64,000 nt of DNA from Carallia brachiata. Taxonomy: Eukaryota; Streptophyta; Magnoliopsida; Malpighiales; Rhizophoraceae. A program made the position numbers and the translations under genes. The notes under the pieces are model-generated. The model was given only the letters and a program-made list of their open reading frames with translations. It was not told the DNA's origin and did not search any database. How positions within the stretch are numbered: the first letter of the stretch is position 1; every line of letters starts with the position of its first letter. Positions 1-13,827 of this stretch are shown piece by piece. The stretch lies in assembly GCA_021464245.1 (NCBI GenBank), contig JADCRB010000046.1:4921813-4985812 (forward strand), written 5' to 3'.

Positions 1-668
1 AAGTAAAGGAAAAAATAATTTTATTATTAGTTATTTAGAGATATTAGAAAATGAATAAGAAAAAAATATTTGTTTATTTTATTTTATTTTTAAATGAGTA
101 AAATTTGTTCATGATTTATTATTATATAATTTAATTTTTTATTTTTATTTCAAATCAACTCTACTCATTATATAATATAAATTATAAGTAATTGATATGA
201 TAAAAATATAAATTAAATTAAATTCTCATAAAAAATGAATAAAAAGTTAAATTTTTTTTATTTAGAAGTGGTATAAAGTAGAGAAATAAAAGAGATTAAT
301 ATTTATAAAATAAAAATTATGCCCTGATGTAGAAATTAATAATAAAAGCCAAAAAGTCATCTATTTTTAGGGAATTTCTATTTTGATTCCTTTCTTAATT
401 GAGTGTAATTTACTCATAATTTTACACCATATAATAAGTGAAGTCTACTTAAATAAAAAATTAAAAATAATATTTAAATTGTATTAAATTATAAATTTAT
501 TTTATTCATAAAAAAAGAGTAAAATTAATAAGTACCCTATTTTTTTTTATGAAACTCGGAAGTGTTTCTCTTGACTATTTTTAAAATTGAATTATTTTTT
601 TTGTTTTGTTTATTTAAATATTCAATATTCAAATTGCACGGGGACGGCATCCGGGCACTCGATTCCTA

Positions 669-778
669 ACGTGGCAAGGGAGAGTTTTGCTTTGTAGCGT
701 GTCGGGTGACGTGGGCACTATCACGTGATATTTTATCCTGGTCACGTGCACTCAATCAACGAAACGCCGCAACACGTG
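669..778. promoter_or_regulatory. Cluster of G-box / ABRE-like ACGT elements
   Basis: Three perfect CACGTG palindromes lie at 722-727, 743-748 and 773-778. ACGTGGC stands at 669-675 and a GACGTGGGC at about 708-716. Five ACGT cores within 110 bp is far more than expected in such AT-rich DNA. In plants these sites bind bZIP (ABF/GBF, HY5) and bHLH (PIF) factors, and multiple ABRE cores are typical of ABA- or light-responsive promoters. No gene starts to the right for many kilobases, so the cluster may belong to a gene transcribed leftwards out of the window. A further CACGTG is at 1319-1324, directly after a TGACGTC core. Confidence 0.5.
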
Positions 779-3700
779 TATCATGAATTCCCAATTCTTA
801 ACGCGCGATGCAATTCACAGGTGAGAGCAGCTTGGAATTTTGATTGGTTCATACTTCAGAGCCCAATATCACTACTCAACAGAGTATCAAAAATTTGTAC
901 AGAATTTTAGTAAGATACTCTAAATATAATAAAAGATAATATTTATAATATAATTGATAGTTGTTATAATAAAAATTAAAAATTATTTTTTTATTATAAT
1001 TATTGTTATTTTTATTATAAAAATTATCAATCTTATTTTATTTAAATATTAATTAAAATATCAAAATTCAACACTAATATTTTTTCATATGTGTTTTTTT
1101 TTTATTATTATTGAAACACCGAAATGGGAACAAGTAAATCGTGGCTATCGCTCTCTTAAAATAAAAGGGCTACATGTCTCATCATTATAAATTGAAGTGG
1201 GATCAGCGAGGAAGCTCATCTGGTAGGCTGTCCTGGACGACCTCTTTTTTTTTCTCAAAATAATATATCTCCAGGTGCACCAAATTCTCTTGTCCTCCAC
1301 TAGAGACTAGGTGACGTCCACGTGATATATATGGACCTTGTGATCACATGGGGTCTAGCATGTTTTGCAAGAAAAAGAAAATGGAGTATATTATTGCAAG
1401 TGAATCTATTGATATACTTTGATAAATAAAAAAAAAAAATCGATTGATATACGTGCAAGAAAGGAGATTGAACGAATTTTCTAGTTTCAACCCACGAGTG
1501 TCACGACAATGCACTTATTAATGAAGGGCCAAATAGCTAAGCCTAAGCCCTTTCGTCATTCACAAATGCATTGCCGTAATCATTTAAGTGCAACACCCAT
1601 ATCCATCTCCACTATTTTACCAATCCGGCAGGCACGAGAAAACCCGATCCGATTATACGTAATATTGATTTTGTTTTTCACTAAAAAATTTATTAGATCC
1701 TGAGCTGTATAATTAAATTGTTCTTTTCATTTTTATAAGCACCATACCTCTTTCACAATATTAAAATATGATATTTGTACAATAATTTAAGCTCTAATCC
1801 ACTTAAATGTCATAGTAGATTTCATGTTATCATAAACGGAAATTTGAGTTACTTTTACATGATAGCCCGAGTATTTTGGGTGTGGGTCTTCGTAACATGT
1901 ATGCACGTACCCCTATTAAAGATGATTTCTGGTGGGGAGTGAATATATATGACAGGAATACAGGATCCACAAATGTTCTAAAAAAGCTAGGGATTATAAA
2001 GGTGGTAAGGTATTAAAATCAGTTTACTTTTTCCAATCTTGTGCTCAATTTTTTCGACCTTTTGTTTTGTTGCGTAATAATTGCATAGAATTATTAGGTG
2101 CGGCACATTTCAGAAGATGGGCATAATCCAATGAATTATTGGTTCAAGGAATTATTAAGTTATATACCTGCGACTGGACAACAACTGAGCGACTGAGCAG
2201 GAAGGAAGCAGTAGAAGTTCAAACAAGAAGAGTTGACATTGAAGAAGAACCAAGTTGGAACATTTCCCAGTGAATACATATATAATTTAAGAAAAATGAC
2301 AGGGGAAAAGGTGTGGGAGAAGTAGGGAAATTCGTTGGAGAAAAGAGAAAGTGGTGGGTCTCACTAATTTTTTATTTTTTAATTTTTTGAAAAAGTAGTT
2401 TGGTGTATATATGAAGTAAGGTTAATGTGTAATAGATATAAAAAATAAAGAATTCTTAAGTTCATTTATAACTGATATAAAAATGATGTACAATACATAT
2501 CATGTGTATAACGACTAAAAGAGATGTGCTACAACCTCATTTTTTATGTGTAATATGCTGAAACTAAAAGAGAAAAAAAAAAAAAGAAAAGGGAAAATGT
2601 CCCGTTTACCCCCCTCCACTAGTTGCTCTGTCCAGATAACTAAACCGATAATTTAAATTGCACCGTCCTGTGAAAAGTATAAGTCATACATAGTTGGCCA
2701 TTGCCATTGTATACTTGGCCTCGTGGGTTGTCCATTGCTGCCACAAGAATTCATATTAGATTATATATATATATATATGAGATGAGTTTGTACACCGTCC
2801 AATGGCCGTCCATATATATGTAATTTTTTCACTTCAATTGGGAATTTGTGATTGTCAATTTGTTTCATCTACCCAGCATCGTCTTAGGTGAATATTTGTC
2901 AATTATCACTAATAAATAGACATGGGTCTCGGACCAAGGAAGTCAACTAAAATTTACTCAATTTTTGGTCCAGCTTATTTAGCGTGTATTCTAAGCCAAG
3001 ATGTTCACTTTTATTTATTTATTTTTTTGCTTTCTTTTATTTTTATTTATTTATTTATAATTTATTAAAAAATTTATTGGGCAATGAATTACTAAAGAAG
3101 GACCACAAGGCCCAATGGACCTCCATTCTTCGACTACTTCAGTCAATGGAAGCATTGAGCTTGGGTAATAGGAAGGTATAATCTGGCCTGCACACAAGAT
3201 TCAATAACTCCATGTTCTCGACCTTAAAAATGAAAGCCAACCCTGCCGGACCAATTAAAGGCCTGCAATGCGAGTGAGATTATTGTGAAAGAATAAAAGT
3301 TAGTGCCCTAGTAATTTTTGTCTTAAAATTTGTCTTAATTAAAATAGTGATTAATATTTTTGAAACACTTATTATTTTTTATTTTAAAAATATCAGTTAT
3401 CATTTCAAAAATAACAGTTGTAATTTCACTTAGAATATTTCTCTAAACAAAATGCCCGGGACATGCACGGTACTCATAGTGAAAATGGTTCGATAATCCG
3501 TAAGCCTAAAAGGTTAAATGCAGCGGGCGATTAGTGTGAGAGTTGAAGGTGGCGTCTCCTAATAATTCTCGCGATTCATGTTCCAAAGTCAGCTCCAACA
3601 CCTTGTTCTCGATGCTACAAAAGGTTTCAAATCTCGGTGGAAAAGTTCTCATTTGTGTGACATGTACATATCAGATGTTTTACGAAACATAGCCTATGAG

Positions 3701-4869
3701 AAGATAATTCTTGCGCTGATTATTTAGAAAAAAAAACACCTCTTGTGATATTGGTGAAACTTGTTACACCAACCACCGCTGGGATGGAGAGTTCTGCTCG
3801 ATGGAAACCACCATAGTATTGCTTATATTAAAGGATAATTTTTTTTCTAGTTTCGTTTTGTTTTTGTTTCTATCATTTGCACTGAAAAAAAAAAAAAGCA
3901 TATCAGATGTCTGTCTTTGCGCTAAATTTGTCGTTGGGTGCACTTAGTTAGCAGCCAGTGTTTACTATTTTTTATTTTTTATTTTTTAAAAGCCAGCCAA
4001 TTGTATTCTTACATATCTTCTGTAACAACAGAATCAATCAAGCGATCCTTTCTTCGTTGTAACCATAAATCCACGACGGTACCACAGCACCTCAACTTTA
4101 TTTTCACATTTATGAGGTGAAAACTATTATTGAGTTGATTGGCGAGCATTTGGAATTTTAGGGAACAAAAATGTTACAGCACCGAAAAATATGTGTCCAA
4201 CGATTTTATTCGAATACAACGACTGTCTAAATTTTTACAATGACGCTTTATTTTTTTGCAACAAAAACGCTTTCACGTATTTCTGTTTTTTATTACAAAA
4301 AATATAGGCGTAATTACAAAAACTTAAGCGGTCATTGCATTCGAGTAAAATCATTCGGTATTGTAGTGGTGTTCTTTAGGGAAAACATAATACAAAAAAG
4401 GACAGCAATTAAAGAGGTCAACTAGGTATTTATGTAAATGGAATCTGAGGCTCATATGTCCAAGGATAAGGTTAAGTTGATGCACTGCAAATGCCCTTTT
4501 ATTTTATTTTTTTAATTTTGAAGAAGTGATTGCAGTCACATAAAGAGAAAATAAATGAAGAGTAGGCAAGAGTTTGTAACGAGACACACACCTCGTTACC
4601 ACTGAAACAAAACCCTTCGCCTCCATTGCAAATGCCTTCGACAAAACACTAGGTGGTTACTGTAATCTTCTGGGCCAAAATTGTTATACACAAAACTGTT
4701 ACCGAGCAAAAGAAGCATGAAGAAAATGCCCACTGAATTTCTGTTTTGGCTACCAAAGAGAATATATTCCGTTATGGGGCAGGGATATGGATGAGGACAT
4801 GCCATGTGGATGAGGGAACCAACAAGTTATGGGAAAAAAAAGGACTCACTGAGGGAAAGAAATCTGAAA

Positions 4870-5135
4870 GTGATTCTTTATTCCCTTTCTGAGCTATAAA
4901 TAGAGATAACGGAATGCATTATAAGCATGGCATTTGAGTGCCATGAAATCAAAAGGAAGAAAGGTCTAATATGAAGATAAGGGTCTTGTTTTGTAGCCAA
5001 GGATGACTTACCTATCCCTGCAATTTGGGTTGGGGTTTATTCAATTTGTGAAGGACCTCTTCTCAAACAAATCAGGCAAGTCGTCTTTGGCTAATATGAC
5101 AGCCTCTTCTCTTTCACGCTAGTCCTCTTCTTCCC
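4870..5135. repeat. Diverged segment duplicated at 7965-8225
   Basis: Both copies share, in order, a short TATA-like stretch with the core CTATAAATA, then a variable part, then the phrase GTAGCCAAGGATGA, and finally a related tail with CAGGCAAGTC followed by a CT-rich run. The copies have many substitutions and small indels. Nearby pairs behave the same way: about 3545-3615 with 9185-9260, and about 6975-7080 with 8662-8770. The order of pairs is not strictly collinear, so this is an old, rearranged local duplication. The TATA-like core suggests duplicated promoter-proximal DNA of a lost gene, which is inference. Confidence 0.5.
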
Positions 5136-8100
5136 CAACAGTTACTTGGCATCATATGGTTAATAGACAGAGTGATTCTTTCCACCCAGGGGAGGTCCAA
5201 GGTCTGGTACACTAGTAGCTTTTGTTATGTTTGAGGCAATCAACAAATAGTGTTCTCTATAAAAAAAAAAAAAAAAAAGAAATAATATGAAATTATAGGT
5301 GAACACGCAGTCGATTAAATAAAGTCTAACGCTTTCTTCTTCTTTTTTTTCATAAATTTAAGTGTCTAAAATTATATTATGTGTGCATGCATGTTCCTAC
5401 TTCTAAGTTTTTCCCAACAAAAAAAATCAGGTTTTTCAATTGCTTCATGTCAAACTAGGCGAGCAATGGCAGATACACATTTTGTACCCAATAATAAAAA
5501 TTTGAACTCCAACTTCTTTCGTTTGGGATCTTCCTTTGCTTTAACAGTAACTTGATTATCTACATTGGCTTTCTTCTTTTCCATCATTCTCTCTAATAAT
5601 AATAGAGGAAAAGGAAAATTGTGAAAGTGAGAAAATTGGGGTTTTGCACAGCTAAATGAATAATCTAAGAGTTTATAATAATCTGAAAACTTAGAGTTTG
5701 TAATAATTTTAAGAGATTATTTTAATCATGGAACGAAATCACAATTAGCAATTGCAACCTTTTATGAATGAAATAACCGTAAAACAAAAAATCTCTTAAA
5801 AAATTAAGGATTTTCAATCCACATTAGTCAAAAAGCAATCTGCCAGAATCTCAATCCGACATTAAATTATGGACGTTGCTCTGCTGCAGAGTCAAGTGAA
5901 TGGAGCTGTACCAATGATTCTGAAAATCTCGATTTGGTATCAAACCATCTTGAAAACGAGTAGATGCCAGAATGGTAGAGCAGGTAAAAAAAAGAAAAAA
6001 GGCCTTCAAAGTACAAATGACGAATAAAAATAGCACATATTGAATTTTTTGTCCCTTTACCTTTTCTTGTTCTCTTTCAATTACCAAAGATTTCCGAATG
6101 AGTTATTGACATGGAATTTTTTTTCCTTTTTCCTTATATTTTTTAAAATCAAATTAAAAATGGTTCATTTTTTAATTTTTCTACCGCAAATGAATACTTA
6201 AAACTTTAGCCCTGTTTTTTTCACACTCATTCCTTAGAATAACTACAGTCTCACAAAAAAAAGAAGAGACTGGGTAGTCATAAGATCGCTCATTGATATT
6301 TCCCGACATTGAGCCCACGGGCCAAAGTTTCTTTTTAATATATTTTTTTCTTAATTAGAAAATTATTAATATATGAACTAATAGAAGTTAATTTATTGCT
6401 TTTTCAGAGACTTTATAACCCTTTAGTAACCAATAATTCTAAGCATAACACGTTCAATATAGAAAAATGAACTCCTAACTATTAGTTTATCCTCTTGAAA
6501 ATGGGCAAAATTTCTAGGAAAGGGATTTCAATCTCTTCATATGCGTGGTACTCAAAATAGCACAAAATTTTTGTGATTCTTCGTTCCTAGAAAGAGTGAT
6601 TATAGTCTTTTATTTTAATATAACTGGTTGAGATACTTCGTCGAACCTTTTGATCATATATTTAAGTACTAATGATTTTATTCTTTTTTTCGTAACTTGT
6701 AGCTTCCCTTGTCATAAAAGGAAAAAAAAAATTTTGACCGAGCAAATTTTGATAATCAACCAGGGAAACACATTAGGATCGAACATTCGTATTATATAGT
6801 CTGCTGAATTTAGTTATTAGGAATTCACCGTCACTAGGATTTTCCATTTTCGAACAGGAAAAGTATCTGTTCCATTGTTGTGGACAGCTATGTAAGATCT
6901 AGAGAAGGAAATCCAAAGAAAGAAAGCACAATCTGATTTTTATATATCGGAAATAAATCAGAACAAAATCTTTACTCGGATGGCATCTGGGCATTGACTT
7001 CATTGCCTAGTGGGTCGTGTCAACTGGGTTGATTTTGTTCTTGGAATAACAAGCCCATGGATTGAAGGGTAGGAAAAGTGCAGATAAGGACATTTTCCAT
7101 TTACCATGGGCTGTAACTTTACGTACATATTCTTGAACTTTCCAGTCACAATTCAGGCCCTTTTGCTGATTTTGCTGCTTGCGTGTATTTCATTGGGTCA
7201 ACAACTTACCATGTCACTTTTGACCAAAAAAAAAAAGAAAAACTTACCATGTCAGTACCAGGGGAAGGGCTAGCGGTAACGAAATGGTTAACAGAAGAAA
7301 AGCATGCAAACGAAAGAGAAGGTGGGTTGGGCCCATGTATGAACCTTGTGTGGACCCATATCTGAAAGAGTAAATATTATTTGAAACCTAAAAAAATTGT
7401 GAATGTTGGGAATTCAACGACAGTTAAAGTGATTAAAAATAGTAACTTTTAATAGAAATGATTGGTATTCAAATCTCAGTTCCTTTTTCGTCTTAACTCC
7501 CATCTTCCAACTGGTAAGAGCTGTTAGCTCTAAAGGACACAAAAAAAAAAAAAAAGATCAATGATTTTTATGACCAACATTGCAAATCATAAATTTCGAT
7601 TGTCAAGGCCAAATTTTGAAATCTAATGGGCAAAATTATGTTCAGTTTTGAAATTCTTTGGTCGATCAATCTTTAATGCAATGTCGACTATTTGATTCTC
7701 AAACCGTTTCTTAAAGTGCGTTTAACCAGTCTTTCTTGAGAAATTTTCGATGCAAATCACCCATTTGCCATTTCATTATTCCCTTCTTCAATTCAAAGCT
7801 AGTTTGCCTGTTGGAATTTGATCTCGAGGAACTTTCTTCAAAGGCCATGAAGAATATACTCGAGCATGGGGCGGCTACAATGAGAGAAATAAAACGTTCT
7901 TGCATGGATGAGCCGAATGGTTGTATGCCAACAAGTCAACGAGATAGGGTCAATATTGTGAGGGAAGAATTTATTCCTCTATGGGCTATAAATAAGGATT
8001 TCAAAACATGGAGTTGGCATCATACTCGAGAATGTAATCAAGAGGAAGCGAGGCCTAACGTGGAAAAAAGAGTCTTGTTTGGTAGCCAAGGATGATTTGG

Positions 8101-9034
8101 CTGTCTCCCAACAATTTTGGTGCTGTGCTTAATTTGGAAAATGTGTGTGGAGAACCCTTCAGGCAAGTCACCTTGGCTAGTTTGAAAGGCTCTTCTTTGT
8201 CATGCCAGGCCTTCTCTTCTTCCCTAATATTGGACTCTTTACATACTCTTTCTTCTTGAAAAACACTTTGAAACACTTGAGAGTGGCAGAAAGCAGTCTT
8301 GCACAAAGATAATAGTGTTGTTTGGTAGTCAAAAATGATTTTTTAGTTGAAGTGATTGAAAGTATATGCTTTCAATTGGGAGGTTTAGAATTCGCATCTC
8401 ATTTTTTTCTTTTCTTTCTTTTATCTATTCTTTCCTCGATGATGAGTTACTACATTCTTTGTCATGTCCATACTCTCTCTCTTTCTTGCTCTTTTTCGTT
8501 GAAGATTGATAACAGTCTTGCTCGCACCTTCCAAAAGGTCTAAGTGTTTCAGACTGCGAGTAACCATTGGCTGGCTAATGGGGACCAGCAACCCCGTCAA
8601 TTAGTTCATTTCATCCTTTTATAAAAGGTATCCGGGTCAATCAGAATCAAATCTTTCCCATCAATGGCATATGGGCATTGACTTCAGAATTTCTTGTGGG
8701 CCATGCCCAATGGGTTAATGTTTGCCTTTGGAATCAAGAGCCCGCCTAAGTGAATAAAGACTAGAAAAAGGTTGAGGTGACGGTGATGGTGATGCCCTGC
8801 CCACTTCCTGACTTTAAAGTAATTTGCAGACTTGCGTCTCTCTCAACACCTCTGGATGCTCTAAATTACGTATTCGAAATTGAATGACTAAAGAAATCTA
8901 ATAGGTCACCCAACCTGTGATTCTCACGTCTCCACATTTTTTTTTAATCATCCTCTTTAGTGCTAGTTCTTTTTTTTTTTTCAATTTTATTTCATTTTTT
9001 AAAACAGTGGATTCACAGATAGTTTTAAAAAGTT

Positions 9035-9060
9035 TTATTATTATTATTATTATTATTATT
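9035..9060. repeat. (TTA)n microsatellite
   Basis: About eight TTA units are followed by a T-rich run. It lies in intergenic DNA about 630 bp beyond the stop codon of the first dehydrogenase gene. Confidence 0.9.
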
Positions 9061-9692
9061 TTTTTTATTTTTTTGAATTGGTAAGCCTGCAATTAAAAAA
9101 TTGAGAGAATAACTGAAATTCAAATTTCAATTTCTCTAATTAGAGGCTACTGTCTCTAACTACATCTTATATTATTAATTTGAAAGTTGACGATGGTGTC
9201 TTCCAACAATGCTCCCTTCTTCATGTTCCAAAATGAGCTCCAATAACTTGTTCTGGAGGCTAGTGGACCGCATGGACGAGCTACAAACGAGCTCCAACAA
9301 TGCTCCATTTCCTTGCTCTTCCACGACGTGGCACATGGCTGAATGATAAGTGTAAAGTACCACCCATTTTTGGGTCAACGACCATTTGTGACCTCCCCCC
9401 CAAAAAAAAGGTGACCTATTCTTAAAAATTGACCCAGACCAGCAACCGTCCGCCCTTCTTGTGCAGTTTATTTTTACGTTTTTATTTTTTTTATTTTTTT
9501 ATTTTTTGAGCAGCCAGAGAGAAACAAGAGTTACAGGACAGACTACACTGTGAAACGAAAGTAGTGTGCGTGAGTGCGTGCGTGCGTGTGTGAGAGAGGC
9601 AAAGGAGAAACGTGAGTAGGAGATGAAGAACACCTTGATCGATTTATTGAAGCGTAAAACCAGTAGCAGGTTACACACAGAAGGTTTCACCA

Positions 9693-12600
9693 TTATAACT
9701 TCTGAGAAGTTGGCATGGCCAGTGAAACTCCGCTCCCAGCAGGTAGGTCCTTCCATTGTTGAGTTATCGTTTTGATCTGCGTGTAAAAGTTAACTCCAGC
9801 CTTGCCTGCAATTCACAATGGTTTGTCCTTTTCATTCATTCATGAACTCGTATAAACTACTGCAGCATTGAAGTCAAACAATTAGTGTCAGTTGTTCAAG
9901 GGAAAATATTTCTTACCGTAAAAATTAAGATCGCCTGCAAAAGAAGCCTTGTTGCCAGTAAACGAGAAAAAGGGCAATGGTACTGGTATTGGAACATTAA
10001 TACCAACCTACATGGAAAGGCATGCAAAATGTCACCAAGAATCTTTATGGAACAATTGATTTCGAAGAAACTTAACAAAGTGATAATGCAGATTAGGATC
10101 TTCAATAAAATATCGAGGCTGAAAAATTACTGACAAGCAAAACACCAGTTGGCAGCTAAATTTGTGGCTCCACAGTACAAATAATTCATGATGTTCGTTG
10201 TTAAAGCTTTCAAATCTTCGATGCAAAAATTATGCTTCACAAATTACCTGCCCAGCCTCTATCTCAGTCTGGAATTTCCTTGCGGCTGCACCTGATGTAG
10301 TAAATATTGAAGCCCCATTGCCGTACCTGTAACATAAATATCATACACATGCAAATCAGATGTCATGTACTGCAAAAATATTAGGCATCTATGGAAGTAC
10401 AGTCACGGAAGTACTTATTTCTGTTAACTATGTTGATGGCTTCTTCAAAGCTGTCAGTCTGAAGGATAGAAGGAATAATAAAATACGTTAACATCTGCAA
10501 CTTGATTGGAGGCGATATTAGTGTAAAAACAAGAAGGTAGTACTCAACCCACCTCCATGCAAAGGAGAACAGGCCCAAAGATTTCCTCCTGAAATGGCAA
10601 TCCAAACAGTGAAGTAAGATTTGAAATAATGTCTCTTTTTCTACTTGAAATTGTAGATTTAAATCTGCCCAAAACAACACATAAACAGGATAGGATACGT
10701 ATCAAGAATTACCTTGTAGCAATCCATCTCAGATGTGACACCCGATAAGATGGTAGGACCTATAAAATTGCCACGCTCATACCCCGGAACCTAGACATAG
10801 TGCAGTACTCTGTATCAAAGTCATTCTATTCAAACAGAACTCTTATTTGAGCTAAGGTAGGAATAAATGAGTCAATCGAGAACCACCGGATGTAATAATT
10901 TAATTCAATTCTAAATTCTAATGTTTCTAAAATTGGCTTTTAGGCTATGTACTGAAAAGGTATGGAGCCCCTGAAGCAAAGGCATCTAAATACAAAATCA
11001 GTTTGCAACGTCTTAATAATCGAGTTGCAACTTCCCATTCATTTTCAATGTATTTGCCTAATTTGCATGATTTATCTCATGCTCCTGGTATGCCAAAATT
11101 TTATGCCTATCGAAACAGAATACGTACCCATCCTTGTACAGAAAGAGGTTTGTCAGCACTAGGTACCGGCAAAAAAACCATAACGCAGGACATAGGATAT
11201 AGAAAATATATATACATATATATATACCACTATGTTTCTCCCATCAAGTAGTAGTCTGGCACCACTTTCAACACCATTTTGGATTAGTCTGTGTATCCGC
11301 TCCTTGGCCTGCAAGTACAGAACACTTCCTGGATAATAAATTCGCAACATACATAATCGGCAAAAAGAAGATGAATTTGGGCCATCGACAACTTGCCACC
11401 AATTAAATTTTGATGCTTTAACTCTTTTGGATGGGAAAGATATTACAATACCAAAATTTCCATTTGTAGCAATGTAGCTGTATACCTGTTTGCTAATCAC
11501 TGGTCCAAGGTCTGAATCAGGTTCTGTTCCAGCATTTACTTTAAGAGCTTTTGCGCGTTCCACTAGCTCATTCTCCCTGAAATGGTTGAAGTGCCCATAT
11601 TACAATTACCCTTGGTAAATGGCCAAAAACTCTCTCTAGACCCGACGAATGTAGCTAGATATATTAATTGTCTTGTAGCAGCAAAATATATGGAATTGTG
11701 AACTATCAATATCTTCCTGACAGGTTCAATGCTGAATGATGGCAGCTTAAGTAGAAAATATAAAATAGAGGAAAAAGAAATTAAAAAATAAAAGCACCAT
11801 ACCATGATTGTGAGCCTCCAACAAAAACTACTGTACTCAATGCCATGCACCTTTGCCCAGCGGCACCAAAACCAGCAGCAACTAAAGCATTCAAGGTAGC
11901 ATCAACATTTGCATCAGGCAAGACGATCGCATGATTTTTGGCACCCATGTTGGACTGAACAGACCAGTTCATCAGATCTTCAGATTACTTTCTTATGATA
12001 TTGCTAATGAGAGACCAAAAGGGTATTGCAGGATAAAAAAAAGAGAACATACTTGAACGCGTTTCCCTTTAGCTGATGCTCTTCCATAAATATGCATGCC
12101 AGCCTTAAGATATGTCAAGAGGGCCAAGAAGTCAAAATGTTACACAAAGAAGAGCAATCTTATACGGATTAGTAAAAGGATTACAAAAATAGACTATCCA
12201 CTGTATAAATGACAACCTAAGCTGCATGACTTATATATACAAGTAGTTGAGATCAGCCTTAAATAAAAAAAAAATACAAAGTAAATATTTCAAAGAGAAC
12301 ATAGATAGGGAGGCTGCCATATGTTGGGCTATTATGTCCATGACAGCACACTAATGGCTTCAAAGGTCAAGTTTTCAATACATGTGTGCATGTCGATTGG
12401 GGAAACATAGCGGGATCAGAAAATGAATTGTTATTTGGATTATACTGCTTGAAATATTGAGTCCACATACACAAAACTATTTGATAGGATTGGAGCTTGT
12501 CAGCACCAAATGAAAACTTACAGTATTAGAACCAACGAATGACACAGCTCTGATATCATCATGATCACAAATAGCATTAACAATATCCTGTTGCAAATTA

Positions 12601-13786
12601 AAATAGGCCATAAAATAGAGTGAATAAAGTGTACGATACCTAACCACTGTGAATTTATATTAAAAATATATATATCAGAAGAAAAACGTCCCAGTGCACG
12701 AGGCTCTCACAGTGCAGCATCCAGGGAAGGGTCAATGTACCTTATCACTGTTTTTACAAATGGATTGTTTTTGTGACTCAAACTTGTGAGCTCTAAGTCA
12801 CAATAGAGTAACTTTTTTATTACATCATGCACATTCCTAGCTCGACATTATAGCTGGACAACAATATCATCATGTATATGGAACAAAAACATCATTTGCA
12901 TAACAATCCTGTCCTTAAAAATGAAAAATCAACTAAAAACCAACTGTTCTCAACCTCAGATGTATCTTCTTAGCAAGAGATGAAAGTTACAAATGAATAG
13001 CAAAAGAGCTTTACAAGAAAAAGGTAGCATATATGGGGGACAAACCAAATCCAAACAAGTGAAGAGTCAACTGAGAGCATACATGTGTGCCATGGACAAT
13101 ATTTAAGACACCCTTAGGCAATCCTGCCTCCATTGATAACTCTGCAAGTATTATAGAAGCCCCTGATAGGAAAAAACGATGACTGTTGAGAAAAGGCATG
13201 GCAATTGATTCCACCAGTTTGTGCACAAAAATGTCAGAGATAACAAACATCAACACATACCATTTAGTTTCCAATACATTCAAAACCAAGATTACAGTTT
13301 GTGAACGATATTCAGAGAGCTATGGCATGCCCCAGTGCTGCAACTCTGATTGGAGAAGAGATTTTACTCTATTAATTGCACAATTACTACTTTATTGCCC
13401 AAAATTTTCCATGACCTAAATCTTGGAGCAACAACATATGTGACTAATGAAATTTGAAAGATGAAACTTCCAGTGACACAATGAGTGACAAATTTTAGAA
13501 CAATCTGCACTGCCTTTTCAGACTGCATAACTTCTATAAAGTTCTATATATAGGAGAATCGACCTAGAGAATAACAAAAACGAAGTAGACAGCCAGAAAA
13601 CTCGTATTTCAAGATCACAATCATTTTTCTAACAGAGTAGAAGATGTCACAACTATCCTAGATCCAACAGTAGGTACTCCAAAACTACGCAGAGGAACCG
13701 ACCCCTAACTAGTTTCTTCTATCCATTTATGGAAAATGAAAATAAAAAAGATGCACTTTCTGCATGGCAATATACTACAGTGGCAT

Positions 13787-13827
<41 letters not shown>

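Larger units (their letters stand above)
1..9692. other. Gene-poor left flank, no recognisable gene
   Basis: This AT-rich stretch shows no open frame with recognisable domains or a splice pattern that I could join into a gene. It contains an ACGT-core motif cluster (separate entry), homopolymer runs, short microsatellites such as (TA)n near 2763 and (TTA)n at 9035-9060, and diverged duplicated segments. The longest open frame on plus, 7736-8095, encodes 119 residues unlike any family I know. It overlaps one of the duplicated segments, whose other copy near 4.9 kb does not keep the frame, so I do not call it a gene. Confidence 0.6.

Noticed and set aside
7736..8095. 119-residue plus-strand ORF as a gene
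   Set aside because: It has no recognisable domain and spans a duplicated segment whose other copy does not keep the frame.
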